Positions 10,228 to 19,526 of a stretch of DNA of 64,000 nucleotides are shown one piece after another. The notes under the pieces were generated by a model, which saw only the letters and a list, made by a program, of their open reading frames with translations, did no database searches and was not told the DNA's origin. Made by a program: the position numbers and the translations under genes. The DNA is from Litoreibacter ascidiaceicola (GTDB taxonomy: Bacteria; Pseudomonadota; Alphaproteobacteria; Rhodobacterales; Rhodobacteraceae): contig NZ_FQUV01000002.1 of the NCBI RefSeq assembly GCF_900129235.1, forward strand, positions 534,666-598,665. The letters are read 5' to 3'. Every line of letters starts with the position of its first letter. The first letter of the stretch is position 1.

Positions 10228-10467
10228 ATGGCCGCTGATAAGCAAAACCTTCAAGACGCATTTTTGAATAACGTTCGGAAAACCAAAATTCCAGTTACGA
10301 TCTTTTTGATCAACGGCGTCAAATTGCAGGGCGTCATCACGTGGTTTGACAATTTCTGCGTGCTCCTGCGTCGCGATGGACAGTCGCAGCTTGTCTACAA
10401 GCACGCGATCTCCACGATCATGCCATCGCAGCCCATCAACCTTTACGACGGTGAAGAGAATTCTTGA
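10228..10467 (+). CDS. hfq: RNA chaperone Hfq
   Basis: Hexameric Sm-like RNA chaperone that helps small RNAs pair with mRNAs. 79 residues with the Sm1 motif ([19 protein letters not shown]) and the Sm2 motif YKHAISTI. An AAAGG site lies about 10 bp before the ATG. It is preceded by a 153-bp spacer after trkH that must hold its promoter, though I could not identify one with confidence. It overlaps the next gene, hflX, the usual partner. Confidence 0.97.
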   Translation: MAADKQNLQDAFLNNVRKTKIPVTIFLINGVKLQGVITWFDNFCVLLRRDGQSQLVYKHAISTIMPSQPINLYDGEENS

Positions 10468-11737
10468 AACCGAGGAAGCTGGCCTCACCCGCGCTTGGGT
10501 GATCCACCCCGACATTAAAGACGTTAAGGCCCGCAGGCTGTCCAGCATGGCACTGTCTGAGGCCGTGTCCTTGGCCGACGCCTTGCCCGGACTGGAAGTC
10601 GCGGGCTCTGAAATTGTGCCTTTGCCGAAGGTCAAAGCTGGCACGCTGTTCGGCACCGGCAAAATCGTCGAGTTGAAGAACCGCCTGAAAGAGGCCGAGG
10701 TCGAGCTTGTTCTGATCGACGGCCCTGTCTCGCCCGTGCAACAACGCAATCTGGAAAAGGAATGGGGGGTCAAGATCCTCGACCGCACCGGCCTGATCTT
10801 GGAAATCTTCTCCGACCGCGCAGCTACCCGCGAAGGCGTGTTGCAGGTCGAACTGGCCGCCCTCAGCTACCAGCGCACCCGCCTTGTCCGCGCCTGGACC
10901 CACCTTGAACGCCAGCGCGGCGGGCTCGGTTTCGTCGGTGGCCCCGGCGAGACACAGATCGAGGCCGACAGACGCGCCATCGACGACGCCATCGTGCGCA
11001 TCCGCCGCCAGCTAGAGAAAACCGTCAAAACCCGCGAGTTGCACCGCGCCGCCCGCGCCAAGGTGCCCTATCCGGTGGTGGCCCTCGTGGGCTACACCAA
11101 CGCGGGCAAATCCACGCTGTTCAACCGCCTGACAGGGGCGGAGGTGCTGGTCAAAGACATGCTGTTCGCCACGCTGGACCCGACCATGCGCTCGGTCGAG
11201 CTGCCGGACGGGCTGGAAATTATCATGTCCGACACGGTGGGTTTCATCTCGGACCTGCCGACGCAGCTTGTCGCCGCCTTCCGCGCCACGCTGGAAGAAG
11301 TGTTATCAGCCGATCTGATCCTCCATGTCCGCGATATTTCGCATCCTGAAAGCGAAGGCCAAGCCCGCGACGTGCGCGCCATCATGACCGATCTGGGCGT
11401 CGACAAGGACGTGCCGGTGCTGGAGGTCTGGAACAAGTCCGACAAGCTGGCGACCGACGCGCTGGAAGCTGCGACCAACAAGGCGGACCGTGACGAGCAT
11501 ATCTTCCTGACCTCCTCGATCACGGGGGCAGGGGTCGACGGGCTGCTGGACGCGGTCACGGCCTTGCTGCGCGCAGGCTCAACCACCGAAGTGATCGAGC
11601 TGGGCTTCGCCGACGGCAAGGCGCGCGCATGGTTGTTCGGGCAGGAAGTCGTGGACAACGAGGAGCAGACAGAGACCGGATTCAACCTGACGGTGACATG
11701 GAATGCGGCCCAAAAAGGCCAGTTCGAAAAACTGTAG
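10451..11737 (+). CDS. hflX: ribosome-associated GTPase HflX
   Basis: GTPase that binds and splits stalled 70S ribosomes. Domains: N-terminal HflX-specific ATPase-like region, a glycine-rich element [21 protein letters not shown]1 [13 protein letters not shown]3 SDTVGF, G4 NKSDK. The likely start is GTG 10451, which lies inside the last codons of hfq (17-bp overlap); the frame is open further upstream within hfq, but no better start is visible. The predicted 428 residues match the family. The start codon is the least certain part. Confidence 0.92.
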   Translation: MKRILETEEAGLTRAWVIHPDIKDVKARRLSSMALSEAVSLADALPGLEVAGSEIVPLPKVKAGTLFGTGKIVELKNRLKEAEVELVLIDGPVSPVQQRNLEKEWGVKILDRTGLILEIFSDRAATREGVLQVELAALSYQRTRLVRAWTHLERQRGGLGFVGGPGETQIEADRRAIDDAIVRIRRQLEKTVKTRELHRAARAKVPYPVVALVGYTNAGKSTLFNRLTGAEVLVKDMLFATLDPTMRSVELPDGLEIIMSDTVGFISDLPTQLVAAFRATLEEVLSADLILHVRDISHPESEGQARDVRAIMTDLGVDKDVPVLEVWNKSDKLATDALEAATNKADRDEHIFLTSSITGAGVDGLLDAVTALLRAGSTTEVIELGFADGKARAWLFGQEVVDNEEQTETGFNLTVTWNAAQKGQFEKL

Positions 11738-11804
11738 CCCAAGCGTGGCCCTGTCCGTTTCCCGCTCTATATGCGTCAGGTAACGCAAAGGAGCATTTTC
11801 TCAT

Positions 11805-12212
11805 ATGGCCAGCACCTACCTGATCCTCTACGCAGCAACCTTCGGGCTGTTCTTGATCCTTGATTACATCGGATTGAGCTACCTCATTAAACCCGTCTTC
11901 GAGCGCTATATTCCTGACCTGCTTCTGGATCAGCCCCGCTACGGCCCCGCGCTGCTGTTCTATGCGTTCTACATCGTGGCCTTGCTGTGGTTCGTCTCCA
12001 TCCCCGCGCTGTCAGAGGACAAATCCTTGCTTTGGGTCTTCGGCACCGCCGCCCTTCTGGGGGCGTTCGGCTATGGCACCTACGAATTCACCTCGTTGGC
12101 GGTGATGAAGGGCTGGACATGGACCATGGTCGCCACCGATCTGACTTGGGGCACGCTGCTGACCGCGACCTCTGCCACCCTTGGCGTCATGATCACGCGG
12201 GCGGTCGGCTAG
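11805..12212 (+). CDS. DUF2177 family inner-membrane protein
   Basis: Small integral-membrane protein of 135 residues with four predicted helices, beginning TYLILYAATFGLFLILDYIG. The pattern, including the Asp in helix 1 and the GYGTYEFTSLAVMKGW segment, matches the DUF2177 family, whose function is unknown. An AAAGGAG-like site (gcaaaggagc) lies about 12 bp upstream. It stands alone between hflX and the exported deiminase gene. Confidence 0.8.
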   Translation: MASTYLILYAATFGLFLILDYIGLSYLIKPVFERYIPDLLLDQPRYGPALLFYAFYIVALLWFVSIPALSEDKSLLWVFGTAALLGAFGYGTYEFTSLAVMKGWTWTMVATDLTWGTLLTATSATLGVMITRAVG

Positions 12213-12290
12213 GGGGCATTCTCGCACGGGAGTATTTGACGCGGAAACTGGTCAGCCCTACGGTCGAAAATGATCTTGAGGGTATGATTT

Positions 12291-13355
12291 ATGAACCGAC
12301 GCCAAGCACTTAAAGGAGGGGCCGCCATGACTCTCGCCGCCTCATTGCCCACATCCGTTCTGGCCGGCGACGGCTTCTACTTGCCACCAGAGGAAAGCCC
12401 GCATCAACGGACGTTTATGCAATGGCCCGTCAGCCGGAAGGTCCATCCCGATCCGGTCTTTCTGGACATGACGCAAGACGCAATCGCACGGATCGCCAAC
12501 GCCATTTCCGAATTCGAGCCTGTGACCATGCTGGCAGCGAAATCTGACCATGCCCGCGCGCGCAAGATGCTGTCCGCCAAGGTCGAACTTTGGGACATCC
12601 CGACCGAGGATTTGTGGTGCCGCGACGCAGGCCCGATCTTCGTCACCAATGGCAAGCAATTGGCCATCCGCCATATCCAGTTCAACGGCTGGGGTGAAAA
12701 GCAGGTCAACACCCGCGACGCCCGTATTGCCGAAGCCGTGGCCGCTCGCCTCGACCTGCCGCTGTTGCCCACGCCCTTGAAGGGCGAGGCTGGTGGCGTG
12801 GAGCAGGACGGGCACGGGCTGCTGGCCGCCCATGAAAGCTCGTGGGTGAATGACAACCGCAACCCCGCTATGAGCCGCGACCAGATCGAAGCCGCGTTGC
12901 TGGACGCCTACGGAGCCGACCGGATGATCTGGTCCGAAGGCGTCTGGGGCGAGGATATCACCGACTACCATATCGACAGTCTGGCACGGTTCACCGGACC
13001 GGGCAGGGTCCTGATCAACCTGCCCGCAGAACCGGACAAGTCCGACCCGTTCCACATGGCCGCCCTCGACACCCATGACGCGCTGGAAGCCGCAGGGCTG
13101 GATGTGGACGTGATCTACGAGCCGGACCGCCGTCGGGTCAAATCCGCCGACTTCGTTGCGTCCTATGCCAATTACTACGTTTGCAACGGCGGTGTGGTCG
13201 CCGCACAGTTCGGCGACAAGCAAGCTGATGCGGAGGCGGTCGCGGCTCTGAAGCGGCACTATCCGGGGCGGGAAATCATCACGCTGAATGTTGATCCGTT
13301 GGGCGAATTGGGCGGCGGCATCCACTGCGCGACCCAGCAGATGCCCGCGATATGA
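12291..13355 (+). CDS. agmatine deiminase / peptidylarginine-deiminase-like enzyme with Tat-type leader
   Basis: Member of the guanidino-modifying fold family that converts agmatine to N-carbamoylputrescine, or acts on related guanidino substrates. 354 residues. Family signatures are LWCRDAGPIF, GWGEKQ and the C-terminal GGGIHCATQQ with catalytic Cys346. The N-terminus MNRRQALKGGAAM followed by a hydrophobic stretch and SVLAG looks like a twin-arginine signal, so the enzyme is probably periplasmic, which is unusual because agmatine deiminases are normally cytosolic. A GAGGGT site sits 8 bp before the ATG. Its stop overlaps the next gene (ATGA). Confidence 0.85.
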   Translation: MNRRQALKGGAAMTLAASLPTSVLAGDGFYLPPEESPHQRTFMQWPVSRKVHPDPVFLDMTQDAIARIANAISEFEPVTMLAAKSDHARARKMLSAKVELWDIPTEDLWCRDAGPIFVTNGKQLAIRHIQFNGWGEKQVNTRDARIAEAVAARLDLPLLPTPLKGEAGGVEQDGHGLLAAHESSWVNDNRNPAMSRDQIEAALLDAYGADRMIWSEGVWGEDITDYHIDSLARFTGPGRVLINLPAEPDKSDPFHMAALDTHDALEAAGLDVDVIYEPDRRRVKSADFVASYANYYVCNGGVVAAQFGDKQADAEAVAALKRHYPGREIITLNVDPLGELGGGIHCATQQMPAI

Positions 13356-13798
13356 GCTGGTTCAAACGGAACGCCGAAGGGATCGAGGCGGGGGCGGCAA
13401 TCGTCACCGCCTGCGTTGCAGTGATCGCGCTGATCGGCGTGAAAGTGCAACTGGACGAGGCCGACCGCATCGCCGCCGCGACCTCTGCCCGCGAGGCATA
13501 TCGCAGCCACCTCACGTTGTCAGTCAGCCATCCGGATTTTGCAGCGCCCGTCGATGCCTGTGCCTTGATGGAGGGCAACACGGCAGGGGCCTATCGCGCC
13601 TTCGTGGATCACTTGCTTTACTCAGCCGAGCAGATGCTGGAGGTCAGCGAAGGCTGGGAGGCCACCTTCACCGACGCGCTTATGCCGCATCAGGCCGCGA
13701 TCTGCGCCGTGGGCCAGCATCTGGGCGAGACGGATGCCATGTCGACCTTGCTCAACCAGTTCCGCGCGGCGAACTGTCCTGCAACGCCGTCCTGCTAG
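13352..13798 (+). CDS. hypothetical protein with one N-terminal membrane helix
   Basis: Function not recognised. 148 residues; a hydrophobic helix at about residues 12-32 (AGAAIVTACVAVIALIGV) follows a short charged N-terminus, and the rest is soluble and mainly helical with four cysteines including the penultimate CPATPSC. The start codon overlaps the stop of the exported deiminase gene as ATGA, so it is translated with it and may be a membrane-anchored partner. Its end faces the histidine phosphatase gene on the other strand, 12 bp away. Confidence 0.7.
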   Translation: MSWFKRNAEGIEAGAAIVTACVAVIALIGVKVQLDEADRIAAATSAREAYRSHLTLSVSHPDFAAPVDACALMEGNTAGAYRAFVDHLLYSAEQMLEVSEGWEATFTDALMPHQAAICAVGQHLGETDAMSTLLNQFRAANCPATPSC

Positions 13799-13810
13799 CG
13801 GGCAGCGTAT

Positions 13811-14347
13811 CTAGTCCCGTAGTTCCACAATGCCGCAATTGTCGGGATGCGTGCCTGTCAGCGCTTCAATCACATGACCGTGGCAGACCACGGCCAGCGG
13901 GCGGGCATCGCGGGCGCGCAGAGCGCTTGCAAGCAGCACCATCCGCGCCTCGAACACATCCGCGGGCTCAACCGGCACCCCGACGGCATTCAGCTCCCCT
14001 TGATGCCACCAGATATCAGGCAGATGCGCGAAAGGAATATCCGGAAACACCGCCTGCAATTCGGCAGGTGCGCGGCCCACGTCACAACTATGCCCCAGAT
14101 GCTCCCGCGTCTCGGCGACCACATGAATATCCTCGGTCGGGAAGATCAGCCGCGCGGTTTGGAGCGCGCGGGTCAGGGGCGAGCAGACCACCTCTCGGAT
14201 ACCCAACTCCACCACTTTGTGACGTGCTTCCTGCGCTTGGCTTGCGCCTAGCTGCGTCAGCGGGGCGTCAAAGATCATCGGGTCGGCACCGCCGAAAAAG
14301 ACCGCATTAAAGGCTGACTGCCCGTGGCGGATCAGGTGAATGCTCAT
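13811..14347 (-). CDS. histidine phosphatase (phosphoglycerate mutase) family protein
   Basis: 178-residue member of the histidine phosphatase superfamily; substrate unknown. It shows the catalytic LIRHGQS at the N-terminus, the SPLTRALQTA element and the second catalytic His in VVCHGHVIEA. The start at 14347 is chosen because it begins at the RHG strand and overlaps the stop of the upstream penicillin-acylase-like gene as ATGA, so the two are coupled. Upstream in-frame codons belong to the other gene. Confidence 0.85.
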   Translation of the reverse strand: MSIHLIRHGQSAFNAVFFGGADPMIFDAPLTQLGASQAQEARHKVVELGIREVVCSPLTRALQTARLIFPTEDIHVVAETREHLGHSCDVGRAPAELQAVFPDIPFAHLPDIWWHQGELNAVGVPVEPADVFEARMVLLASALRARDARPLAVVCHGHVIEALTGTHPDNCGIVELRD

Positions 14348-16806
14348 TCCGGCTGCAATGTGATCGTGCCGACTGCGCCAGCGCGCGCCAGTTCGGGGTC
14401 CAGCGACATGGGAATGTATTCCCCGCGCCGCCACAGCACGCCCAGATCGTCGTAATGGCGTGACAGCGGGTGACCGGATTGACCCGTCGCCATTACAAAG
14501 AGCGAGCTGTCAGGGTCGCCGAAATCATAGACCCCGCGATAGCCCGCCGCATGCACGTTCTGGAACGGCTCCGGCCCCTTGCCGGAGGTCCGCCCGCGCA
14601 GCAATGTGTTGTCCCCGCCCGAGGTCGATTGACGGATATTCACGAAGGCCGACAGCAACGGAATACTGCCCAACACTTGGTGATCATGGGTCGCCTCATG
14701 CGCGTCGCCCCACCGCCAGCTTTCAATGGCAGTGCCGTATTTGTCGCTCAGCCACACCAATGCATCGTCCAAGGCCAGACGCGAGATATCGCTGCAGGTC
14801 TCGACGGGCGCCGATTGCAACACGTCGCACCAGACCGAGGCCCCGTCCGCATCGCGGAACACGCGTTCGATGAACAGCGGCTCCACATGGGTGAACTCGG
14901 ACTCAAGCGGGCCAAGCTCGTCGCGGATCAGCCGCGATTGCAGCGCGCGCAGCCACGCGGCGTAGATCAAGGGCTCGGGCAAATGCTCTGACATCTCGCC
15001 GTTCCATTCGGCCATCAGGTCCAGCGCGCGCTGCCGTTGCCGTTCCGGCGTGCCATCGGGCGCAGCCTCGCCGGTGAACCACAAATCGGCGGCGATCAGC
15101 GGCAACAAGGAGCGCGCGGTGAACGAGACCGTGTCCAGTTGCGCCTCGACGAAGCTGTCGCGGGTATGCACCTGACGGTTCAGCATCAGCCGCCGCCAGC
15201 GCTGCACGCGCTGCGTGTCGCCATAGGTGTAGCTGACATGGTCGGGGAAGGGGCGTTCGATCACCTTGTTGTTGGTGTTGCCCAGAATGCCGCCCGCCGG
15301 ACGGGTAAACTCGGGGTTCGACGCGTAGGGCATGACCCCCAGCCAGCGGTTCTGCTCCAGCCAGCCCGGCGCAGGGATGCGCCCGCGCGACTGGTGCGCG
15401 GGGGTGCGACGCGGCACATGGCCGATGGTTTTCAGCGCGATGCCGTTCTGGTCCACGATCGTCAGGTTCTGCGCCGGGGCGACATAGTCCGACGCCGCTG
15501 AAATCACCTCCGCAGCGCTACCCGCCCGCATGATCCGGAGCGCGGCCTGAATGGAGGTGTCTTCGTCCGTCAGCAAGGTCCAGCTTAGCGCAGCCTCATG
15601 GCCCAAGGGTGTGATCGTGCCAAGGTTGTAATGCGTGTCCGGCAGCACGGGGCCGTTATCGGTCCAGCGCAGGCTGATGGTCTCGGACATCGCGTCCTTG
15701 ACCTCGATGATCGACTGGCCGGTGCGGAACGGCTTGTAGCCGTCCGGTGTCAGGTATTCGTTCGGGTTGTCGGGGTTGAGCTTTTCGATCAGCAGGTCCT
15801 GATCGTCGACATAGGCCGTGGTTAGCCCCCAGCCCACCTTGTCGGAGCGCCCCGTGAGCACCACTGGCATCCCCGGAATGGTGCCGCCAATCACGCCGCC
15901 CGAGGCCAGATCCAGCCGCGCCAGATACCAGATCGACGGGGCCGACAGGCCCAGATGCGGATCGTTGGCCAGCAATGTGCCACCCGCAGCAGACCGCTCC
16001 GGTGCAGCGGCGAAGGCGTTCGATGCGCCGGCCAGTTCACGCTCGGGGAAAGGCGACAGCGGGTCTTTCGGCCCGCTGGTATTGGCGGCATAACGCGGCA
16101 GGCCAAGCCCTTGCATCAGACCCGCGTAATCCAGCGCGGCAATGCCCTTGCCGGGGGTGTCGGGCAGCAGGTCACGCACCCGTTCCGGTGTCAGCAGCAG
16201 CGAGGCACGGGCGCGAATGACTTCTTCCTCCAGATGGCCGGACAGCTGCAACCCCATGATCTTGATGACGGCGATGCTGTCGGCGGGCTGCCACGGGGCA
16301 ATCTGTGGCGAGAAGATGAAAAACTCCGGTGCGCCACGGCCCAAGGCCTGTTGGTTCACCGTGCGCAGCCATGCGTTGACACCTGCCGAATACGCCTCAA
16401 GCGCGGCCGTGGTATCCGCATCCTGCGCGGCGACCGAGCGTTGCGCGAGGCCGTAAAGATCAAGCCGCCGGATCAGCTTGTCGACATTCAACGTACGCTC
16501 CCCGAACAGCTCGCTCAGGCGACCTTGTGCGGTGCGGCGCAGCATGACCATTTGCCACAAACGGTCTTGGGCATGGGCAAAGCCGAGGCCGAAATACACA
16601 TCTTCATCCGCGTCGGCGAAGATATGCGGAACACCGGAATTGTTGCGGATAATCTCGACCTCACCGCTGATCGCAGGCACGGAATACTCGGCGTTGTAGT
16701 CCACCAGAGACCGCGACGCGAGGTAGTACACCGCCGCCAGAGCAAGTCCCGCCAGCAGCGCAAGCAGCATGAAAAGCCGCAACGACCATTTGAATATCAG
16801 ACCCAT
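14344..16806 (-). CDS. penicillin amidase family N-terminal-nucleophile hydrolase
   Basis: 820-residue member of the penicillin acylase / acyl-homoserine-lactone acylase family. A single N-terminal membrane helix (about 7-30) places it in or across the inner membrane. The proenzyme is normally cut to expose a catalytic Ser; the best candidate is Ser262 in ELAGASNAFA, followed by the family element GGTLLANDPHLGL. Substrates in this family range from beta-lactam side chains to acyl-homoserine lactones and acylated amines, and cannot be told from sequence. It forms a two-gene unit with the downstream histidine phosphatase. Confidence 0.88.
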   Translation of the reverse strand: MGLIFKWSLRLFMLLALLAGLALAAVYYLASRSLVDYNAEYSVPAISGEVEIIRNNSGVPHIFADADEDVYFGLGFAHAQDRLWQMVMLRRTAQGRLSELFGERTLNVDKLIRRLDLYGLAQRSVAAQDADTTAALEAYSAGVNAWLRTVNQQALGRGAPEFFIFSPQIAPWQPADSIAVIKIMGLQLSGHLEEEVIRARASLLLTPERVRDLLPDTPGKGIAALDYAGLMQGLGLPRYAANTSGPKDPLSPFPERELAGASNAFAAAPERSAAGGTLLANDPHLGLSAPSIWYLARLDLASGGVIGGTIPGMPVVLTGRSDKVGWGLTTAYVDDQDLLIEKLNPDNPNEYLTPDGYKPFRTGQSIIEVKDAMSETISLRWTDNGPVLPDTHYNLGTITPLGHEAALSWTLLTDEDTSIQAALRIMRAGSAAEVISAASDYVAPAQNLTIVDQNGIALKTIGHVPRRTPAHQSRGRIPAPGWLEQNRWLGVMPYASNPEFTRPAGGILGNTNNKVIERPFPDHVSYTYGDTQRVQRWRRLMLNRQVHTRDSFVEAQLDTVSFTARSLLPLIAADLWFTGEAAPDGTPERQRQRALDLMAEWNGEMSEHLPEPLIYAAWLRALQSRLIRDELGPLESEFTHVEPLFIERVFRDADGASVWCDVLQSAPVETCSDISRLALDDALVWLSDKYGTAIESWRWGDAHEATHDHQVLGSIPLLSAFVNIRQSTSGGDNTLLRGRTSGKGPEPFQNVHAAGYRGVYDFGDPDSSLFVMATGQSGHPLSRHYDDLGVLWRRGEYIPMSLDPELARAGAVGTITLQPE

Positions 16807-16907
16807 TGACCCGCCATGCTTATGCGCCTTGCTATTGACGCCTCAGCCCCTGTCGTTACATCGGTTGGCAGGCATAATCAAACAGATGAAACAGGGAGGG
16901 CCCTCAC

Positions 16908-17783
16908 ATGGCCAAAGTTAGTTTTCTAGGGTTGGGCGTCATGGGCTACCCGATGGCGGGGCATCTGGCAAAGGCGGGCCATGAGGTGACCGTTTACAAC
17001 CGCACCTCGGCCAAGGCCGAGAAATGGGCGTCCGAGCATGGCGGCAGCTTTGCAGCCACCCCGCGCGAAGCGGCAGAGGGTGCGGATTTCGTGATGGCCT
17101 GTGTCGGCAATGACGACGATTTGCGCGCGGTGTGTCTGGGCGACGACGGGGCGTTCGCAGGCATGTCCGCCGGCTCGATCTTTGTGGACCACACCACCGT
17201 GTCCGCCAAAGTCACCCGCGAGCTGTATGCCGTGGCAGACGCCAAGCAGATCAGCTTTGTCGATGCGCCGGTGTCCGGCGGGCAAGCCGGAGCCGAGAAC
17301 GGCCAGCTGGGTGTCATGTGCGGCGGCGACCAAGGCGCTTATGACCGCGCGGAGCCTGTGATCGACGCCTATGCTAAGGCCTGCAAGCGACTGGGCGAAA
17401 ACGGGGCAGGGCAGTTGACCAAGATGGTCAACCAGATCTGCATCGCGGGACTGGTCCAAGGCCTGTCCGAGGCGCTGCATTTCGCCGACAAGGCGGGGCT
17501 GGACGGAAAAGCGGTGGTCGAGGTGATCTCCCAAGGCGCGGCAGGATCATGGCAGATGTCGAACCGCTTCGAGACGATGATCGACGACGAATTCAACCAC
17601 GGCTTCGCGGTCGACTGGATGCGCAAGGATTTGGGGATTTGCCTCGACACGGCGGATGAAAACGGCGCGTCCCTGCCGGTGACGGCGCTGGTGGACCAGT
17701 TCTACAAGGACGTCCAGAAGCTGGGCGGCGGACGTTGGGACACGTCGTCGCTGATCAAGCGGCTAAGGGCGCTGGACGGGTAG
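16908..17783 (+). CDS. NAD(P)-dependent beta-hydroxyacid dehydrogenase (3-hydroxyisobutyrate dehydrogenase family)
   Basis: 291-residue oxidoreductase. N-terminal Rossmann motif GLGVMGYPMAGHLAKAG, substrate motif DAPVSGGQAGAENG, and catalytic Lys motif GQLTKMVNQI are all present. The family includes 3-hydroxyisobutyrate dehydrogenase, tartronate semialdehyde reductase and related glyoxylate/succinic-semialdehyde reductases; I cannot choose among them. An AGGGAGGG ribosome site precedes the ATG. It is flanked by genes on the opposite strand, so it is transcribed alone. Confidence 0.88.
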   Translation: MAKVSFLGLGVMGYPMAGHLAKAGHEVTVYNRTSAKAEKWASEHGGSFAATPREAAEGADFVMACVGNDDDLRAVCLGDDGAFAGMSAGSIFVDHTTVSAKVTRELYAVADAKQISFVDAPVSGGQAGAENGQLGVMCGGDQGAYDRAEPVIDAYAKACKRLGENGAGQLTKMVNQICIAGLVQGLSEALHFADKAGLDGKAVVEVISQGAAGSWQMSNRFETMIDDEFNHGFAVDWMRKDLGICLDTADENGASLPVTALVDQFYKDVQKLGGGRWDTSSLIKRLRALDG

Positions 17784-17824
17784 GGGCCTCGGTCGTGCAA
17801 CTTAACCGTGACTGTTTTCCACGC

Positions 17825-19462
17825 CTACTGGCAACGCTGCACATACAGATCGCAGAATTTGCAATTGCGGGCATTGCTGAAGAAGTTGCCCTGCGAGCCG
17901 CGGCGGCAGGTGCGGGTGGCGCATTGGCGGTTGGCGGCGCAGAATTGCTTGTACTTGGCCGCAGGCTTGGAGACTTTCGTTTGCGCAGGGGCCGGGGCGG
18001 GCGCTGGCTGGACCACCTTGGGAGCCGGGGCTGGCGCAGGCTGGGCCGCCTTGGGTGCCGCCGCCACGGGTTTCGGGCGGGTTCTGACCGGCGTTTTCGC
18101 CTTGGTTTTGGTCCGCGTCGCGGCTGGTTTCGGCGGGGTTACCCGCGAGGCCTGGGTGTTGCGCCAGATGGCAAGCTCTTCTTCCCCGATCCGCGCACGC
18201 AACGCCGTTATCAGCGACAATGTCGGCTGCCCCCGCACCGGCAACGCTTCCTCGCGCTCGAACACGCGGATCGCGGCCTTGGTCTTGCGGCCGGCCACCC
18301 CGTCGGCGCGGCCCAGACTGTGTCCGAGGGCCGACAAGCGTTCCTGCAATTCCACGATCTCGTCGCGGGTCAGGGCGCGGTCGATCTCTTGCGCCTTCGG
18401 CTGAAGCCGAACTTGCGGCTCCTCGGGCGTCAGAACCTCGCCGCCCGCCCGCGCGATACGGGCACGGGCCAATTCGGCAAAGAAGCCCTCGGGGTATTTC
18501 TGTAGATAGGTTTGCAGCTCTTCCACCGCATGCTGGTCGGAGATGGATTTCCAGAACACAATCTCGGCGGCGCTGGTATCCGGCACGTCCTCCACCACAT
18601 CTTCCATGATCACAAAGGCGGGTTGCGTGGCGTTCCCGCCATCCGGATCATTAAGATAAATCTCGTCGGCAGAAAGCGAGCCGTAGACAAAAGGCTCCTG
18701 CTGCCCGCCCGTCGAGGCCAGCACCTTATCGCGCACCTGCCGCATCATCAGCCCGACTTCCAGCTTGGGCGTCTTCAGCGAGGAGATCAGCGCATCCGCA
18801 TAGGGGCTGTTGCGCCCTTTGCCGTCGGCGGCGGTCGTGCCTTCCTTGGCGGCGTAGGCGACAAGGGTGTTCTTCGACGGCTCAACAGCCGTCAGCCCGC
18901 GCCCGATGGAGCGGTTGGGATTGTTACGTTTCATCGACGCGGCAAATGGATTGTTCCGGCAGGCATCCACGATGACCATGCTCAACTGGTCCGCGCCGCT
19001 GGCGGCAAAGATCATGGTTTCCAACTTCACCGCCTCGAAATTGATATCGGAATCGGTTTCCAGAACGGCATCCACCGGCAGCAGGTAGTTCACACGGTCG
19101 ATCTCGATGCCGTGGCCTGCAAAATAGATCAGGGCCACATCTGCCTCGCTGGCGCGGCGGCGAAAGCCCCGCAGCGTGTCGAGCATGGTGCCTTGGGTCA
19201 GGTCGGTGTGCAGCAGCACCTCGAAGCCGACCTGCTTGAGGGCGGCGGCCATATCCTGAGAGTCGTTGCGCGGGTTTTTCAGCTCCGCCACGTTCTTGTA
19301 GGCCGCGTTGCCGATTATCAGCGCAATGCGTTTTTCGGCGCTGCCGTCCTGCGCTTGGGCTTGCGACGACAGCAACAGGGCGAGCGCCAGAACAGCCAAA
19401 AGCCGCACGCGCCGAAGCGCGCGGGTGAAATGTCGTGCAAACTGGGTAACGCCGGTCCTCAT
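17825..19462 (-). CDS. secreted caspase-like (peptidase C14) protein with peptidoglycan-binding domain and Cys-rich tail
   Basis: 545 residues. Signal peptide 1-38; caspase p20-like domain about 43-270 with catalytic His117 (YFAGHGIEI) and Cys168 (VDACRNNP); a helical repeat segment about 298-338; a peptidoglycan-binding-type domain about 362-425 (ELQERLSALG, DGVAGRKTKAAI); a Lys/Pro/Ala-rich linker about 440-500; and a C-terminal region with six Cys at 508, 514, 519, 534, 537 and 544, which could form three disulfides. I infer a periplasmic or cell-wall-associated protease or protease-like protein. Substrate unknown. It lies 64 bp after the SYLF lipoprotein gene on the same strand. The start chosen is the ATG just before the signal peptide. 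Confidence 0.85.
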   Translation of the reverse strand: MRTGVTQFARHFTRALRRVRLLAVLALALLLSSQAQAQDGSAEKRIALIIGNAAYKNVAELKNPRNDSQDMAAALKQVGFEVLLHTDLTQGTMLDTLRGFRRRASEADVALIYFAGHGIEIDRVNYLLPVDAVLETDSDINFEAVKLETMIFAASGADQLSMVIVDACRNNPFAASMKRNNPNRSIGRGLTAVEPSKNTLVAYAAKEGTTAADGKGRNSPYADALISSLKTPKLEVGLMMRQVRDKVLASTGGQQEPFVYGSLSADEIYLNDPDGGNATQPAFVIMEDVVEDVPDTSAAEIVFWKSISDQHAVEELQTYLQKYPEGFFAELARARIARAGGEVLTPEEPQVRLQPKAQEIDRALTRDEIVELQERLSALGHSLGRADGVAGRKTKAAIRVFEREEALPVRGQPTLSLITALRARIGEEELAIWRNTQASRVTPPKPAATRTKTKAKTPVRTRPKPVAAAPKAAQPAPAPAPKVVQPAPAPAPAQTKVSKPAAKYKQFCAANRQCATRTCRRGSQGNFFSNARNCKFCDLYVQRCQ

Positions 19463-19526
19463 TGACCTAGCGTAACACGCTAGGCCATATCTCACCAAGA
19501 ACCTTAATTCCGGAGGGTTTAACCGC

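Noticed and set aside
13288..14310. 340-codon plus-strand frame rich in Arg, Ala and His
   Set aside because: Runs through two supported genes in a shifted frame and antisense; no recognisable domain.
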